Below the pieces are notes generated by a model. The model was not told where the DNA came from. It made no database searches and saw nothing but the letters and a program-made list of their open reading frames with translations. This document shows positions 1 to 8,883 of a stretch of 64,000 nucleotides of DNA, piece after piece (the first letter of the stretch is position 1; every line of letters begins with the position of its first letter). The stretch comes from Planotetraspora silvatica (GTDB taxonomy: Bacteria; Actinomycetota; Actinomycetes; Streptosporangiales; Streptosporangiaceae): NCBI RefSeq assembly GCF_016863315.1, contig NZ_BOOQ01000053.1, forward strand, positions 1 to 64,000, written 5' to 3'. The translations under genes were made by a program, and so were the position numbers.

Positions 1-282
1 GTCCCTCTACCCAGTCGACCATACGAGCCGGAAGACGCGGCAGCCCGGGGGTCGGCCGGAGATAGGCCCTGGCCTTCATTGGCATGCTCCTCATCCGCCA
101 CCGACGAACCGCCGAGGCCTGACCACCGGGCGTCTTTCTCTGCCTCCGGCGGGGCCTCAGGTTCCGAGGTGATCCGGTTCCAATGCTCTGGCCGTAGCTG
201 GTTCGGTGCGGCGCATGTGCGCATCCGCAGGAAACCGAGCCGATCACTGAATTGATCGCGTGCCAGACGCGGCGCTTAGCTG
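1..282. other. left-edge stretch without a recognised gene
   Basis: I see no convincing coding region, RNA gene or repeat here. The stretch lies downstream of the minus-strand histidine kinase, where a partner response regulator might be expected. None is recognisable in these bases. Confidence 0.4.
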
Positions 283-1005
283 TCAGACAGGCGGCCCGTC
301 GAGCGGCAACCGGAGGACGAACCGGGCGCCGCGTAGAGAGTTCTCGACCCGCAACGTGCCCTTGTGGGCTTCTGCAACCTCCCTGGAGATCGCCAGGCCA
401 AGACCGCTGCCGCTGGGGTCCCGGCGGCAGGCCTCCTCCAGGCGGGTGAAACGCGCGAATATGCGCTCGCGATCCTGTGACGGAATGCCGTTCCCGTCGT
501 CGGTCACGCTCAGCACCGCCTGGTGATCCAGCGCCTCGAGGGTGAGGCCGACGCTGGTCTGCGCGTGCCGTTGGGCGTTGTTCAGCAGGTTCTCCAGCAC
601 CCGGACCAGTTGGATACGCGATCCACGCACCCATGCGCCGGTGCAGGTTTGAATGCGCACGGGGAGCCGGGCCGGATACTCGGAGGCCACGCGCGCGGAC
701 AGAGCACCCAGATCCACCGGCGCGGGTGGATCCAGCTCGCAGACCTTGAACCGCCCGAGCACGAGCAGGTCGTTGAGGATCGCCTCGAACCTGTCGGCGC
801 AGGATAGGGCCCTCTGGAGGGCCTCGCGCGAGCCGATGGCGTCAGGCGCCGCGAGCGACTCCTGCAGCGTCGCCCGCAGGACCGCGATCGGGGTGCGCAG
901 CTGGTGTGAGACGTCGCACACGAACCGGCGCTGCTCCCTCACCACTGTCTCGGCGAGGTCTTTGCAACTTCTGCGAAAATCTCGTAATTGTTGGTTGTTG
1001 TCCAT
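283..1005 (-). CDS. sensorless histidine kinase (HisKA + HATPase_c)
   Basis: Two-component sensor kinase catalytic core of 240 residues. The H-box (FVCDVSHQLRTPI) puts the phosphorylated His near residue 34. The N-box NLLNNAQRHA lies at about 139-148, the G1 box DDGNG at 169-173 and the G2 box GSGLGL at 199-204. The usual N-terminal membrane sensor and HAMP region are absent, because the H-box begins only about 28 residues in. The family normally has 350-500 residues, so this is either a cytoplasmic stand-alone kinase or a 5'-truncated relic. The ATG has an AGGA-type ribosome binding site about 8 nt upstream. No intact response regulator is adjacent. A decayed receiver-like reading frame lies about 300 bp upstream on the same strand, which suggests the pair once existed. 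The kinase call is firm; whether it is functional is uncertain. Confidence 0.8.
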   Translation of the reverse strand: MDNNQQLRDFRRSCKDLAETVVREQRRFVCDVSHQLRTPIAVLRATLQESLAAPDAIGSREALQRALSCADRFEAILNDLLVLGRFKVCELDPPAPVDLGALSARVASEYPARLPVRIQTCTGAWVRGSRIQLVRVLENLLNNAQRHAQTSVGLTLEALDHQAVLSVTDDGNGIPSQDRERIFARFTRLEEACRRDPSGSGLGLAISREVAEAHKGTLRVENSLRGARFVLRLPLDGPPV

Positions 1006-1264
1006 TGCCCATCCTGTATTTCGAATTAGTAGCGCCGTGTAAGCGTCTGAACATGTGAACGGGCCCCTGGCCCGGCCACCCCCACTCGTGTCCGCAAGAC
1101 CGGCGGATGGGGTGGACGGGCATAGCTGAGCAACTTTCGGTGAGCCTCATACGCGCCGGTGGCAGATCTCGCGAATGACGGTCCCCTATATGTCCGTATT
1201 CGGCAGGAATGCAGGGCCGGGCTGGCGCGATCATTTCCTGGAGCTCGTCTTCGCGATGGCCGGA

Positions 1265-1450
1265 TCAGGGATCGCTGTCGGCCGTTCGACAGGTGGCGTG
1301 ACTACCAGCCGACGTGTGAGGTCGACGCCCCGGGAAGAGGTCGACGAGCATGACGTCCGGCGGCTCCACGCGGGCGACCCAGAGAGCCTCGGTGCCGGTC
1401 GAGGTGAGGCCGGTGACCGTCACCCTTGGCGTGCGGAAGGTGCTGGTGCG
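1265..1450 (-). pseudogene. possible remnant of a response-regulator receiver domain
   Basis: A minus-strand reading frame carries STGTEALWVARVEPPDVMLV followed by DLFPGR. This resembles the middle of a NarL/OmpR-type receiver domain: the A-x-TG-EAL helix, then PDVVLxDLxxPG with the phospho-accepting Asp. Nothing recognisable precedes or follows it and no start is evident, so I treat it as a relic. It lies between the sensorless kinase and the AcoR-like regulator and may be the lost partner of the kinase. The rest of 1006-1566 holds no other gene I can support. Confidence 0.3.
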
Positions 1451-1566
1451 TCGCCGTCCCGCACCGGGGGCCGGGCGCAAGGAGTGACTACGACTGGCGC
1501 CCCAGGGCGGGATTGTCCTGTGGTCCATGAATCCAGGCAAGCCCACGACCCCCGCCGCGGTATGTA

Positions 1567-3327
1567 TCACTTTGAGACAGGGGGGCCAGTTTCGATATTG
1601 ATACCGTAGACGTTGATCTTGCGGTAGATGGTCGCCCGGGAGATGCCGAGCAGATCGGCTGCTGCGGCCTTGTCGTCGTCGGTCTCCAGCAGCGCGCGTA
1701 TGATCGCGTCGCGCTCGATGGCCTCCCACCGGCTGAGCACGCGGCCTCCGGTGACGTGGCACGACTCGGGCAGGTCCTCGGGCTGGATCTGGCCTACCCG
1801 CCGCCGCGCTAGAGCGTGCCGGAGTGCGTGGGCGAGCTCGGCGACGTTGCCGGGCCAGGTCGAGCGCAGCAGTGCCCGCATGGCGGCCGGGCCGCACGAG
1901 ACCGACCGGCCAAGGCTAGAGGTGCCCAGCAGCGCGGGCACCAACTCCCGTACGTCCTCGATGCGGTGGCGAAGCGGCGGCACTGTGAGCGTCGCGGGCA
2001 GCCTGCTCAGCAGGTTGTCGGGGAGTTCGGATCCGATCTCAGTGGTGGCGACCACCCAGACCCGGTTCGCGCCCTCGGCGACATTGTCCAGCCAGTCCAC
2101 CACCGCGGCGCGCGCATTGTCGGTGAACCGCTCGACGTGACGCAGGACCACAGTGCCTCCTGGGGCGCCAGGAGTCGCACTGCACCGGCCGGCCACATCC
2201 TCCGTGGACTCGATCACCGCGAACAGTCTGTCCGGCGCAGACCGGTAATGAACGGCCCTGGCGAGCGCCAGCTTGCCCACTCCCGGCTCGCCCTCCAGCA
2301 ACAGCCACGTACCGGCCTGGCGGAGCATCGCCAAGTCGGCGCACACATTGGCGAAGAGCGCCGAGGTGCCGGCCAGCTTCAGATCGGCAGGCCCCACCCG
2401 CGGCCTGGCCGGCGACCCACGCCTGCCCGTGACGGAAATCTCCACCACAGCGCCCCTGTTCGCCTCTATGGGCCTGCAGTGGATCGTGGCCGGCTCACCA
2501 CGAGACAGCACGACACTGGCGGTGTGCTCCCCGCCCGCACGCAATATCTCCGCCACCATGTCCCGCACGATGGCATGGTCGGAACGCCCCAACAGATCGG
2601 CGGCCCGCCGGTTCACCATGGTCAGGTCGTCGGCGACGGTGATGATCGCCTGCCCACCGTGGCGCTCGGCGGCCATGAACGCCTCCAGGAGCGTCCTCTC
2701 ACGCTCGGAGGCGAGTTCCAGCAGTCGCCGCTCGATGGCCCCCGCGGCGCTGCGCGCCAGAGCAGGCATCAACGGGCTGACCCTCGTGGACCAGGACGTG
2801 ATATCCAGGAGCCCGGCCAGCCGCCCGGTCAGCCGATCGTTGATCGGCGCGCCGGCGCACGCCAGTGCGTGCAACGGCGAGGTGAAGTGCTCGCCTCCGG
2901 CCACGACTGCCAACTGCTGCGTCTCGAGTGCGGTTCCGATGCCGTTGGTGCCTACGTGCTCCTCGGCGTAGCTGAATCCGGGAGCGAACCGAATGCGGTC
3001 GAGGTGCCGTCTCAAGGCCCCGTCGCTCACCCGCCGATCCAGCAGACGACCCTGGGTATCAGTGAGGATTACGCTCATCGTGGCATCCGATAGCGTCTCC
3101 TCGAGCCCGTCTAGTACCGGCTGCGCGGCGTGCATGAGCCGCCCTTCGGTGTCGAGGTCGTCGAAGTACGGCGGGTCGAGGTCGTCGCAGCCCATTCCGG
3201 CCAAAGAACAACGGCGCCACGAATCCGCGATGCCAGGGCGCAACGGTATGGAGGGCACGACGCCGGTTTCCAGGAAATGCTCGCGTGCCCGCGTGACGCT
3301 CTCGGCCGAGTCTTCGCTGTAGGCCAC
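1567..3327 (-). CDS. AcoR-like Fis-family regulator with GAF domain and degenerate AAA+ domain
   Basis: Transcription regulator related to the acetoin regulator AcoR. The GTG start at 3327 is preferred because GGGAGG lies 6 nt upstream; the frame stays open to 3576. The product has about 586 residues. The N-terminus (EHFLETG..., then PGIADSWRRC) is typical of this actinobacterial family and is followed by a GAF region (EEHVGTNGIGTAL), a PAS-like segment, an AAA+ module and a C-terminal Fis-type helix-turn-helix (AAADLLGISRATIYRKI). The AAA+ module keeps a P-loop (GEPGVGKLAL), but the sigma-54 contact loop GAFTGA is missing and the Walker B acidic pair is replaced (GGTVVLRHVERF). It therefore probably works without sigma-54 activation, as in other actinobacteria. 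Its target is unknown, since no acetoin or alcohol dehydrogenase operon adjoins it. Confidence 0.8.
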   Translation of the reverse strand: MAYSEDSAESVTRAREHFLETGVVPSIPLRPGIADSWRRCSLAGMGCDDLDPPYFDDLDTEGRLMHAAQPVLDGLEETLSDATMSVILTDTQGRLLDRRVSDGALRRHLDRIRFAPGFSYAEEHVGTNGIGTALETQQLAVVAGGEHFTSPLHALACAGAPINDRLTGRLAGLLDITSWSTRVSPLMPALARSAAGAIERRLLELASERERTLLEAFMAAERHGGQAIITVADDLTMVNRRAADLLGRSDHAIVRDMVAEILRAGGEHTASVVLSRGEPATIHCRPIEANRGAVVEISVTGRRGSPARPRVGPADLKLAGTSALFANVCADLAMLRQAGTWLLLEGEPGVGKLALARAVHYRSAPDRLFAVIESTEDVAGRCSATPGAPGGTVVLRHVERFTDNARAAVVDWLDNVAEGANRVWVVATTEIGSELPDNLLSRLPATLTVPPLRHRIEDVRELVPALLGTSSLGRSVSCGPAAMRALLRSTWPGNVAELAHALRHALARRRVGQIQPEDLPESCHVTGGRVLSRWEAIERDAIIRALLETDDDKAAAADLLGISRATIYRKINVYGINIETGPPVSK

Positions 3328-3738
3328 CTGCGGCCTCCCATGCGACAACCACGAGGGGCGATACTGCCGGCTATGCGGCTCAGGTATGCGCCGAAACCAG
3401 TACATCAGTTCTATTTCACAGCATACGCCCCGAGTGGGCGGCCCGTATGATCTCCTCGGCGCATTGGACCTGGTGGATGGACGTCCCCCTTGTGTGCCCG
3501 TACGGTCGGCGACCCGGAGAAATTCACGCGGACTCACGGACACCAACCCGCATACGCCCAGGTCACCGTTTCCCACACTCAGAATGCTCTTGAAAGTTCC
3601 CCCGCGGCCCTGGCCGAAGCCCCTGCGGCCGGCCCCGGAGCAGGGATTAGGCGAGGCGTCGCCGGCAGACGGCGAGCGCAGCGGGGGTCTGTGGCGGATC
3701 GGCCCTCCCCTTTCGGGCCAGATGGCGTCCTTCGAAGT
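3328..3738. other. intergenic region upstream of the AcoR-like regulator
   Basis: About 410 bp between the regulator start and the 3' end of the MarR gene. It should hold the regulator's promoter. I could not pick a convincing -35/-10 pair or operator, and no coding frame here looks real. Confidence 0.4.
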
Positions 3739-4176
3739 TCAACAGTCCGCGAGACGCTCCATGATTTGCGCCGCCTTCACAAGCGTCTGGCGGTCAGCGG
3801 GTGAGAGGTGCCGCTCGATGGCCGCTTCGAGCCAGGCTTCGCGCATGGCAGGGATGCTCGTAAGGAGCGCGCGGCCCGCGGCCGTGATCGAGATGAGCGT
3901 CTTACGCCCATCCGTGGGATCCGGCCCGCCGGTGACGAAGCCTTCTTGGAGCAGGGCGGCGACGGTCGCGGCCATCGACTGAGGACGAACGTGCTCCGCG
4001 GCGGCGAGAGCGCTGACCGTTGTAGGCCCCTCCTCGGAGATGCGACTGAGCGTGCTCATCTGCGACCACGTCCAGCGCCTGTCCGTGGGCGCGGACTCGG
4101 TCCGCAGGCGCGCTCGCAGCCGAACCATCGCCTGGGGAAGTCGGCGAGCAACGTCGCGCGGAAACGGTGCCGTCAT
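3739..4176 (-). CDS. MarR-family transcriptional regulator
   Basis: A 145-residue winged-helix repressor of the MarR type. The recognition helix region reads TVSALAAAEHVRPQSMAATV, the wing PDPTDGRKTLISIT, and the C-terminus carries the dimerisation helices. Length is normal for the family. It is divergent from an isochorismatase-fold hydrolase and an MFS exporter, so the likely job is repression of that efflux/detoxification unit and of itself through the shared 165 bp intergenic region, which contains an inverted repeat at 4219-4236. The inducing ligand cannot be read from sequence; small phenolic compounds are common for this family. Confidence 0.9.
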   Translation of the reverse strand: MTAPFPRDVARRLPQAMVRLRARLRTESAPTDRRWTWSQMSTLSRISEEGPTTVSALAAAEHVRPQSMAATVAALLQEGFVTGGPDPTDGRKTLISITAAGRALLTSIPAMREAWLEAAIERHLSPADRQTLVKAAQIMERLADC

Positions 4177-4218
4177 GGACGGGCACTCTATGCCCGATGG
4201 GTGAACATTGCCAGGCAG

Positions 4219-4236
4219 CCTGTATAGTTCGACAGG
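4219..4236. promoter_or_regulatory. candidate MarR operator
   Basis: Inverted repeat CCTGT-N8-ACAGG in the divergent marR/hydrolase intergenic region. Further partial copies of the half-site (GCCTGTT) follow at 4239-4258, giving a cluster of CCTGT-type half sites. Position and symmetry fit a MarR dimer site; binding is inferred. Confidence 0.45.
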
Positions 4237-4341
4237 AAGCCTGTTCAGTTTGCCTGTTGATTTGTCGTCTGAAACCAGCTGGCGATCATGCGCAACGGTC
4301 CAGGTTCCCCCATGCCTGTGATGCGAAGGAGAGGCACATCC

Positions 4342-4968
4342 GTGACTACGTCGACCAGCGACCAGACCATCGTTTCGCGGCAGACAGCGCTGATGCTGAT
4401 GGATTTCCAGCCCGCGATATTGAGCCGCATCCCTCACCGGGACGCCTTGATGGAGAGCGTTCGGGTTGCACTGGGTTGGGCGCGTGAGCATGGCGTCAAG
4501 GTGGTGTTCGTGCGGGTGGCCTTCGCGCCCGAGGATTACGACGCGATCCCCCACCACCACAAGGCGTTCGGGCCTGCGAAGCAGGGGCGTCTGTTCGCTG
4601 ACGGGGATCCGGCCTTGGAGGTCGATCCCGCCCTGGCGGTGCGCGACGGTGACATCGTCGTGCGCAAGACCCGTTATGGCGCCTTCAGCACCACCGATCT
4701 GCATGCTCTCTTCGGCGATGAGTCGATCGACACACTGGTGGTCGGTGGCATCTCGACGGCAGGAGTGGTGTTGTCGACGGTCCGCGAGGCCTCCGACCAG
4801 GACTACCGGATCTTCGTGCTCGCTGACGCCACCGACGATCCCGATCCGGAAGTCCATCGGGTTCTCATCGCGAAGGTTCTGCCGCGCCAGGCGGACGTGA
4901 TCACGACCGCAGACCTGAATGCCCTGGTCCGCAACGTCCGACCAGCTTCTGCCGTTGTGGACGGCTGA
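4342..4968 (+). CDS. isochorismatase-fold hydrolase (no catalytic Cys)
   Basis: A 208-residue Rossmann-like hydrolase of the isochorismatase superfamily. The GTG start is chosen because AAGGAGAGG lies just upstream. Visible active-site elements are Asp21 (LMDFQPA) and Lys109 (VRKTRYGAF). At the nucleophile position the usual G-x-x-T-x-x-C-V reads GGISTAGVV, so glycine replaces cysteine. That places it with the isochorismatase-type members that work without Cys, not with the nicotinamidase-like amidases. It is first in a probable two-gene unit with an MFS exporter and is divergent from a MarR repressor, so a role in processing or removing a small aromatic or amide compound is plausible. The substrate is unknown. 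Confidence 0.85.
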   Translation: MTTSTSDQTIVSRQTALMLMDFQPAILSRIPHRDALMESVRVALGWAREHGVKVVFVRVAFAPEDYDAIPHHHKAFGPAKQGRLFADGDPALEVDPALAVRDGDIVVRKTRYGAFSTTDLHALFGDESIDTLVVGGISTAGVVLSTVREASDQDYRIFVLADATDDPDPEVHRVLIAKVLPRQADVITTADLNALVRNVRPASAVVDG

Positions 4969-5276
4969 CCGCCGGTCGATCGACCTGATCGAACGCCTCA
5001 CGCCGGCCGGCGTCCGGAGCCGCGATCGTCGCCATCACCCGCCTCGCTGTGGAGTCGTGTCGTCCGAATGCGATCCAGCGCCGACGCTGCCGCGTGCCGG
5101 CGAGAGGGCCCGACTGCTGGTCCCAAGGCCGGCCGTTGGCACCGCGACTCGATGAATCCCCATCCGGCTCGGCGAGTGAGTACTGCGCGATACCTGCCGA
5201 CCCCTGTCGCGGTGCGCCCATCGCACGTCAGGCCACGACTGACATCGGTCGCCATGGAATTGGACGGAGAAGATCA
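4969..5276. other. 308 bp spacer between hydrolase and MFS genes
   Basis: No convincing coding frame, terminator or promoter is visible. The length is unusual for a two-gene operon, so the MFS gene may have its own promoter here. Confidence 0.35.
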
Positions 5277-6767
5277 ATGACATCGTTAGAGGCAGCAGAA
5301 CCCGATGCGGACGGCGACGCCGGCATCGGGAGCGATTCCGGAGTCAGCCGGCAGCATGGGGCGTTCTCGTGGCGGTTCGTCACCCCCTTGTACATGAGTT
5401 CGGCGCTCAACCCGATCAACAGCTCACTCATCGCGACCGCGCTGGTGCCCATCGCGCACGCGATGAGCGTGTCGGTCGGGGCGACTGCGGTCCTGGTATC
5501 GGCGCTCTACCTGGCCAGCTCGATCGCCCAGCCCACCGGCGGCAGGCTCGCAGAGCAACTCGGTCCGCGCCGGGTCTTCCTTTCCGGCATCGTGTTGGTG
5601 CTCCTGGGCGGGATCGTCGGCGGGGTCGGGCAGCACATGGGAACACTGACCGTTGCGCGCGTCCTGATCGGGATCGGCACATCGGCCGGGTATCCGGCGG
5701 CAATGGTGATCATCCGGCGCCGCGCCATCGGGGTGGGGATGAGTGAGCCGCCCGGCAAGGTACTGGGCGGCCTGTCCATCGCCGGCACGGTCACGGTCGC
5801 GGTCGGCCCGCCCATCGGCGGGGTGCTGGTAGCCGCGTTCGGCTGGCGCTCGGCCTTCCTCATCAACATCCCCATCACTGCCATCGCCCTGCTGCTGACG
5901 ATGGCGTGGGTGCCCAAGGACGAACCGCTGGAGCGCCGTCCGCTGCGAGAGATCGCCCGCCGCATCGATGTCAGCGGCATCCTGCTGTTCGGCGGCATGA
6001 TGAGCGCCCTGCTGGTGTTCCTGTTGTCGCTGCCCGAACCTGACTGGATCTCCCTGGTAATCACCGTCACGCTGTGTGTCATCCTCGTGCTCTGGGAGCT
6101 TCGGGCAGCGACACCATTCATCGACATACGGTTGCTCACGTCGAACCTGGCGCTGACCCGCACCTACTTGCGCGGCGCACTCACGCTACTGGCCTTCTAC
6201 ACCGTGCTCTACGGTGTCACCCAATGGTTGGAGGCCGCCCACGGCCTGTCGCCCCAGGAGGCCGGGCTCGTTCTGCTACCCATGGGCATCCTCGCCGCGA
6301 TCGTGTCGCGGCCGATCTCAGCCCGCAACCTCGTCCGCGGCCCGCTGATCATCGGCGCCGCGACCCTGGTTCTGGCCTCGGCCGCCGTCTCGCTGTTCAC
6401 CTCGGAGACTCCCGTCGCGGCGATCATCGGCGTCACGCTGCTGTTCGCGATCACACTGGGCGCGACCACCGTGAGCAACCAGACCGCTCTCTACGTCCAG
6501 GCGCCCGCCGATCAAATCGGCACCGCCGCCGGGCTGTTCCGAACCTTCAGCTATATCGGCTCCATCGCCTCATCCACCATCACCGGCATCGTCTTCCGCC
6601 AAGACGTCACCGACACAGGCCTACACCTCGTCGGCGACATCCTGGCCGGCGTCAGCATCGTCGTCCTGACCATGACAATGCTCGACCGCACCCTCAAAGC
6701 TCCCAAAACCCCGGCACCCCAAGACGATGCCGAACGCCAAGACGCCGGCCCTGACCGGCGTCACTGA
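5277..6767 (+). CDS. MFS multidrug efflux transporter (DHA2/EmrB-like)
   Basis: A 496-residue integral membrane exporter of the major facilitator superfamily. The ATG follows GGAGAAG at a good distance. After a short acidic cytoplasmic N-terminus, hydrophobic segments run throughout. The motif-A-like loop reads GGRLAEQLGPRRVFL (about residues 80-95) and a motif-C-like segment reads GPPIGGVLVAAFGWRSAF (about 180). Both point to a proton-driven drug exporter. It lies downstream of the isochorismatase-fold hydrolase and is probably controlled by the divergent MarR regulator. The substrate cannot be predicted. Confidence 0.88.
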   Translation: MTSLEAAEPDADGDAGIGSDSGVSRQHGAFSWRFVTPLYMSSALNPINSSLIATALVPIAHAMSVSVGATAVLVSALYLASSIAQPTGGRLAEQLGPRRVFLSGIVLVLLGGIVGGVGQHMGTLTVARVLIGIGTSAGYPAAMVIIRRRAIGVGMSEPPGKVLGGLSIAGTVTVAVGPPIGGVLVAAFGWRSAFLINIPITAIALLLTMAWVPKDEPLERRPLREIARRIDVSGILLFGGMMSALLVFLLSLPEPDWISLVITVTLCVILVLWELRAATPFIDIRLLTSNLALTRTYLRGALTLLAFYTVLYGVTQWLEAAHGLSPQEAGLVLLPMGILAAIVSRPISARNLVRGPLIIGAATLVLASAAVSLFTSETPVAAIIGVTLLFAITLGATTVSNQTALYVQAPADQIGTAAGLFRTFSYIGSIASSTITGIVFRQDVTDTGLHLVGDILAGVSIVVLTMTMLDRTLKAPKTPAPQDDAERQDAGPDRRH

Positions 6768-7478
6768 ATTTGGCTCCACCATAAAACGCACCACCCTGCA
6801 GCCAGACGATCGATGATCGGTAGAGGGCGGAGGAAGCGCACCGCCACATGCGGGCCCTCGCCTTCGCTCTCCAGTGGCGCCGAGGATTCGTCCGGGTTTG
6901 TTTTCTTTGACACGGCCAGGCGTGAGGTGCAAGGCGGGTACGGCGGTAGGGGCTGGGTAATGGCTGGCCCAGTTCGCGCATGAGGAAGGGCATGGTCCCT
7001 GAAGATCAGCGGTGTCTTACGCCGTGCGATCCTCGGAGGAAACCGTGCGCGTTGTCCCAACATCGCTGATCAGCGTGCCCAGCGAGGGCGAGATGGCTCA
7101 GGACATGCGATCGGGAACCACAGCGCGGCCCGGACTTTTGGCCAGATTCCAGTTGATCGAGGACATCCGCTGCGCGGTCAAGGTCCGGCATACCCCGGAG
7201 GCGATCTTGGGGGTGATGGTCTTTGGCTCGGCCGCGGTCGGCGGCGACTATTGGGGCTGGAAGTCCACCGACACCCCGGCCGACGAGGCGCCGGTCCACC
7301 GGGCCCCGCGTGGTCCACGGCCACCCCTGATCCACCAGGCCGGACCTGTTGCCAGATTCTCGACATTTGCCGTAACATCACACCCGTAACCTTAAATGCG
7401 TGAGTGGAAGGCCGTGAGGTGAGAATGCGGTGTTTCACGGCACGCGAGTCCAACCCGTTCGATCGAGGGGAGACTGAT
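6768..7478. other. 710 bp region without a supportable gene
   Basis: Several frames stay open (the longest is 7012-7389 on the plus strand), but none has a good ribosome binding site or a recognisable domain. The stretch may hold decayed sequence and the promoter of the MBL gene. Confidence 0.4.
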
Positions 7479-8192
7479 ATGAACGTCGTCGATGTACGTT
7501 CTGACCTGCGCATGGTGCTCGACAGCGGGCCCGGACAGGCGTACCTGCTGCGCCGCGGGTCAAAGGTGGTGTTGGTCGACACCGGCATTGCCGGCCAGGG
7601 CGACACCATCGCCGCGGTGTTGCGCGACTGGGGGCTGGACCGCGTGTCGCTGACTCACGTCGTTCTCACTCACTGGCACCCCGACCACGCCGGATCCGCC
7701 GCCGAACTGGCCAAATGGCCGAACACTCAGATCTGGGCCCACCGCAGCGACGCCCTGATCATCCGCGGGGACAGCTACGGCTCGTTCCCCACCCTCACCC
7801 ACACCGAAGAAGAGTTCTACGCCCACATCGCCGGCTCCATCCCCGACGCCCCGCCCTCACGTGTCGACCGCGAACTCGACGACAACGAGGCCCTCGACGA
7901 GATCGGCGCGCACGTCCTGTCAACTCCGGGCCACACCGACGGCAGCATCGCCCTGCACTTCCCGAACGAAGCCGTGCTCTTCACCGGTGACGTGGCCACC
8001 CGACAGCAGGGCCAGGTCATGCTCGGACCGTTCAACCACGACCGACCCAAAGCCCGCGATTCATTCCGCCGCTTCGCCGACATAGACGTCGACGTCGTCT
8101 GCTTCGGCCACGGCGAACCATTGCGCGGCGACGACACCGCCCAGCTGCGCGCAGCAGCTACCGCCGATGAAGTGCCCGACCCGCTCGGCTGA
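7479..8192 (+). CDS. MBL-fold metallo-hydrolase
   Basis: A 237-residue metallo-beta-lactamase-fold hydrolase. The ATG is preceded by GAGGGGAGA. The zinc motif HxHxDH is intact as LTHWHPDHAG (His65, His67, Asp69, His70). Further ligands appear in STPGHTDGS and in the following VLFTGD, both characteristic of the fold. This places it in the broad glyoxalase-II/lactonase-like group acting on thioesters, lactones or similar esters in the cytoplasm; the substrate is not predictable. It is followed after 42 bp by a TetR regulator on the same strand, so the two probably form an autoregulated pair. Confidence 0.85.
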   Translation: MNVVDVRSDLRMVLDSGPGQAYLLRRGSKVVLVDTGIAGQGDTIAAVLRDWGLDRVSLTHVVLTHWHPDHAGSAAELAKWPNTQIWAHRSDALIIRGDSYGSFPTLTHTEEEFYAHIAGSIPDAPPSRVDRELDDNEALDEIGAHVLSTPGHTDGSIALHFPNEAVLFTGDVATRQQGQVMLGPFNHDRPKARDSFRRFADIDVDVVCFGHGEPLRGDDTAQLRAAATADEVPDPLG

Positions 8193-8234
8193 CGTCGGGC
8201 CCGACAACCCGGCCGCCGATGTAAGCTCACGGCC

Positions 8235-8882
8235 GTGAGCACAGGGCAGAGCGGGAGCAGGCGGCGCAATGCCCGAGGTGCGGGGCAGGCACTGCGTGGC
8301 GACATCATCTCGGCCGCCCGGGAGATCCTCATCGAGGACGGGTACGAAAGCGCGGTCACCCTGCGCGGGCTGGCGCGGCGTATCGGCATCGCTCCTCAGT
8401 CGATTTATCTGCACTTCGCCGGGCCGGACGAGATCGTGCGGGCCGTCACCGTGGAGACCTTCGCCCAACTGGGACGCTTCATCGCGCAGGCGACGGAAGG
8501 AATCGACGTTCCCGCGGACCGGCTCATTGCCGGCTGCCGCGCCTATATGGCGTTCGGTATCGCTCATCCCCACCTCTACGGGCTACTCTTCAACCGCAAC
8601 CGGCTGCTTCGCGGGGAGGAGCCCAGCCCGGCCGGCGACGAGCCGGACACCCGCACCGCCGACGCCGGACCGTTCGCCGCCCTCATGGACGGTGTCCGGC
8701 AATGTATCGCTGACGGGTCGTCCAGCGCGAAAGACGTCCTGTCTACCGCGACGCAGCTATGGGCGGCCATGCATGGCTTCGTCATCCTGCGCGGCAACGG
8801 CTACCAGTTCCCTTGGCCCGACCTCACCCAGACCGAGGTAGACCTCATCACCTCGATAGCCCGACTCCGCGAGCCCGACTGA
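8235..8882 (+). CDS. TetR-family transcriptional regulator
   Basis: A 215-residue regulator. The N-terminal TetR helix-turn-helix reads ITLR/VTLRGLARRIGIAPQSIYLHFAG-type, with recognition helix IAPQSIYLHF near residues 55-65. The C-terminal ligand domain (AYMAFGIAHPHLYGLLF, later LWAAMHGFVILRG) resembles the WHG-type TetR C-domain. It starts with GTG 42 bp after the MBL hydrolase and probably controls that gene. Its 3' end abuts the remains of an IS256-family element, but the reading frame looks complete. Confidence 0.88.
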   Translation: MSTGQSGSRRRNARGAGQALRGDIISAAREILIEDGYESAVTLRGLARRIGIAPQSIYLHFAGPDEIVRAVTVETFAQLGRFIAQATEGIDVPADRLIAGCRAYMAFGIAHPHLYGLLFNRNRLLRGEEPSPAGDEPDTRTADAGPFAALMDGVRQCIADGSSSAKDVLSTATQLWAAMHGFVILRGNGYQFPWPDLTQTEVDLITSIARLREPD

Positions 8883-8883
8883 C

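Noticed and set aside
7012-7389. Plus-strand open frame of 125 codons
   Set aside because: No good ribosome binding site, no family pattern and equally long frames on other strands. It is probably chance in GC-rich DNA.
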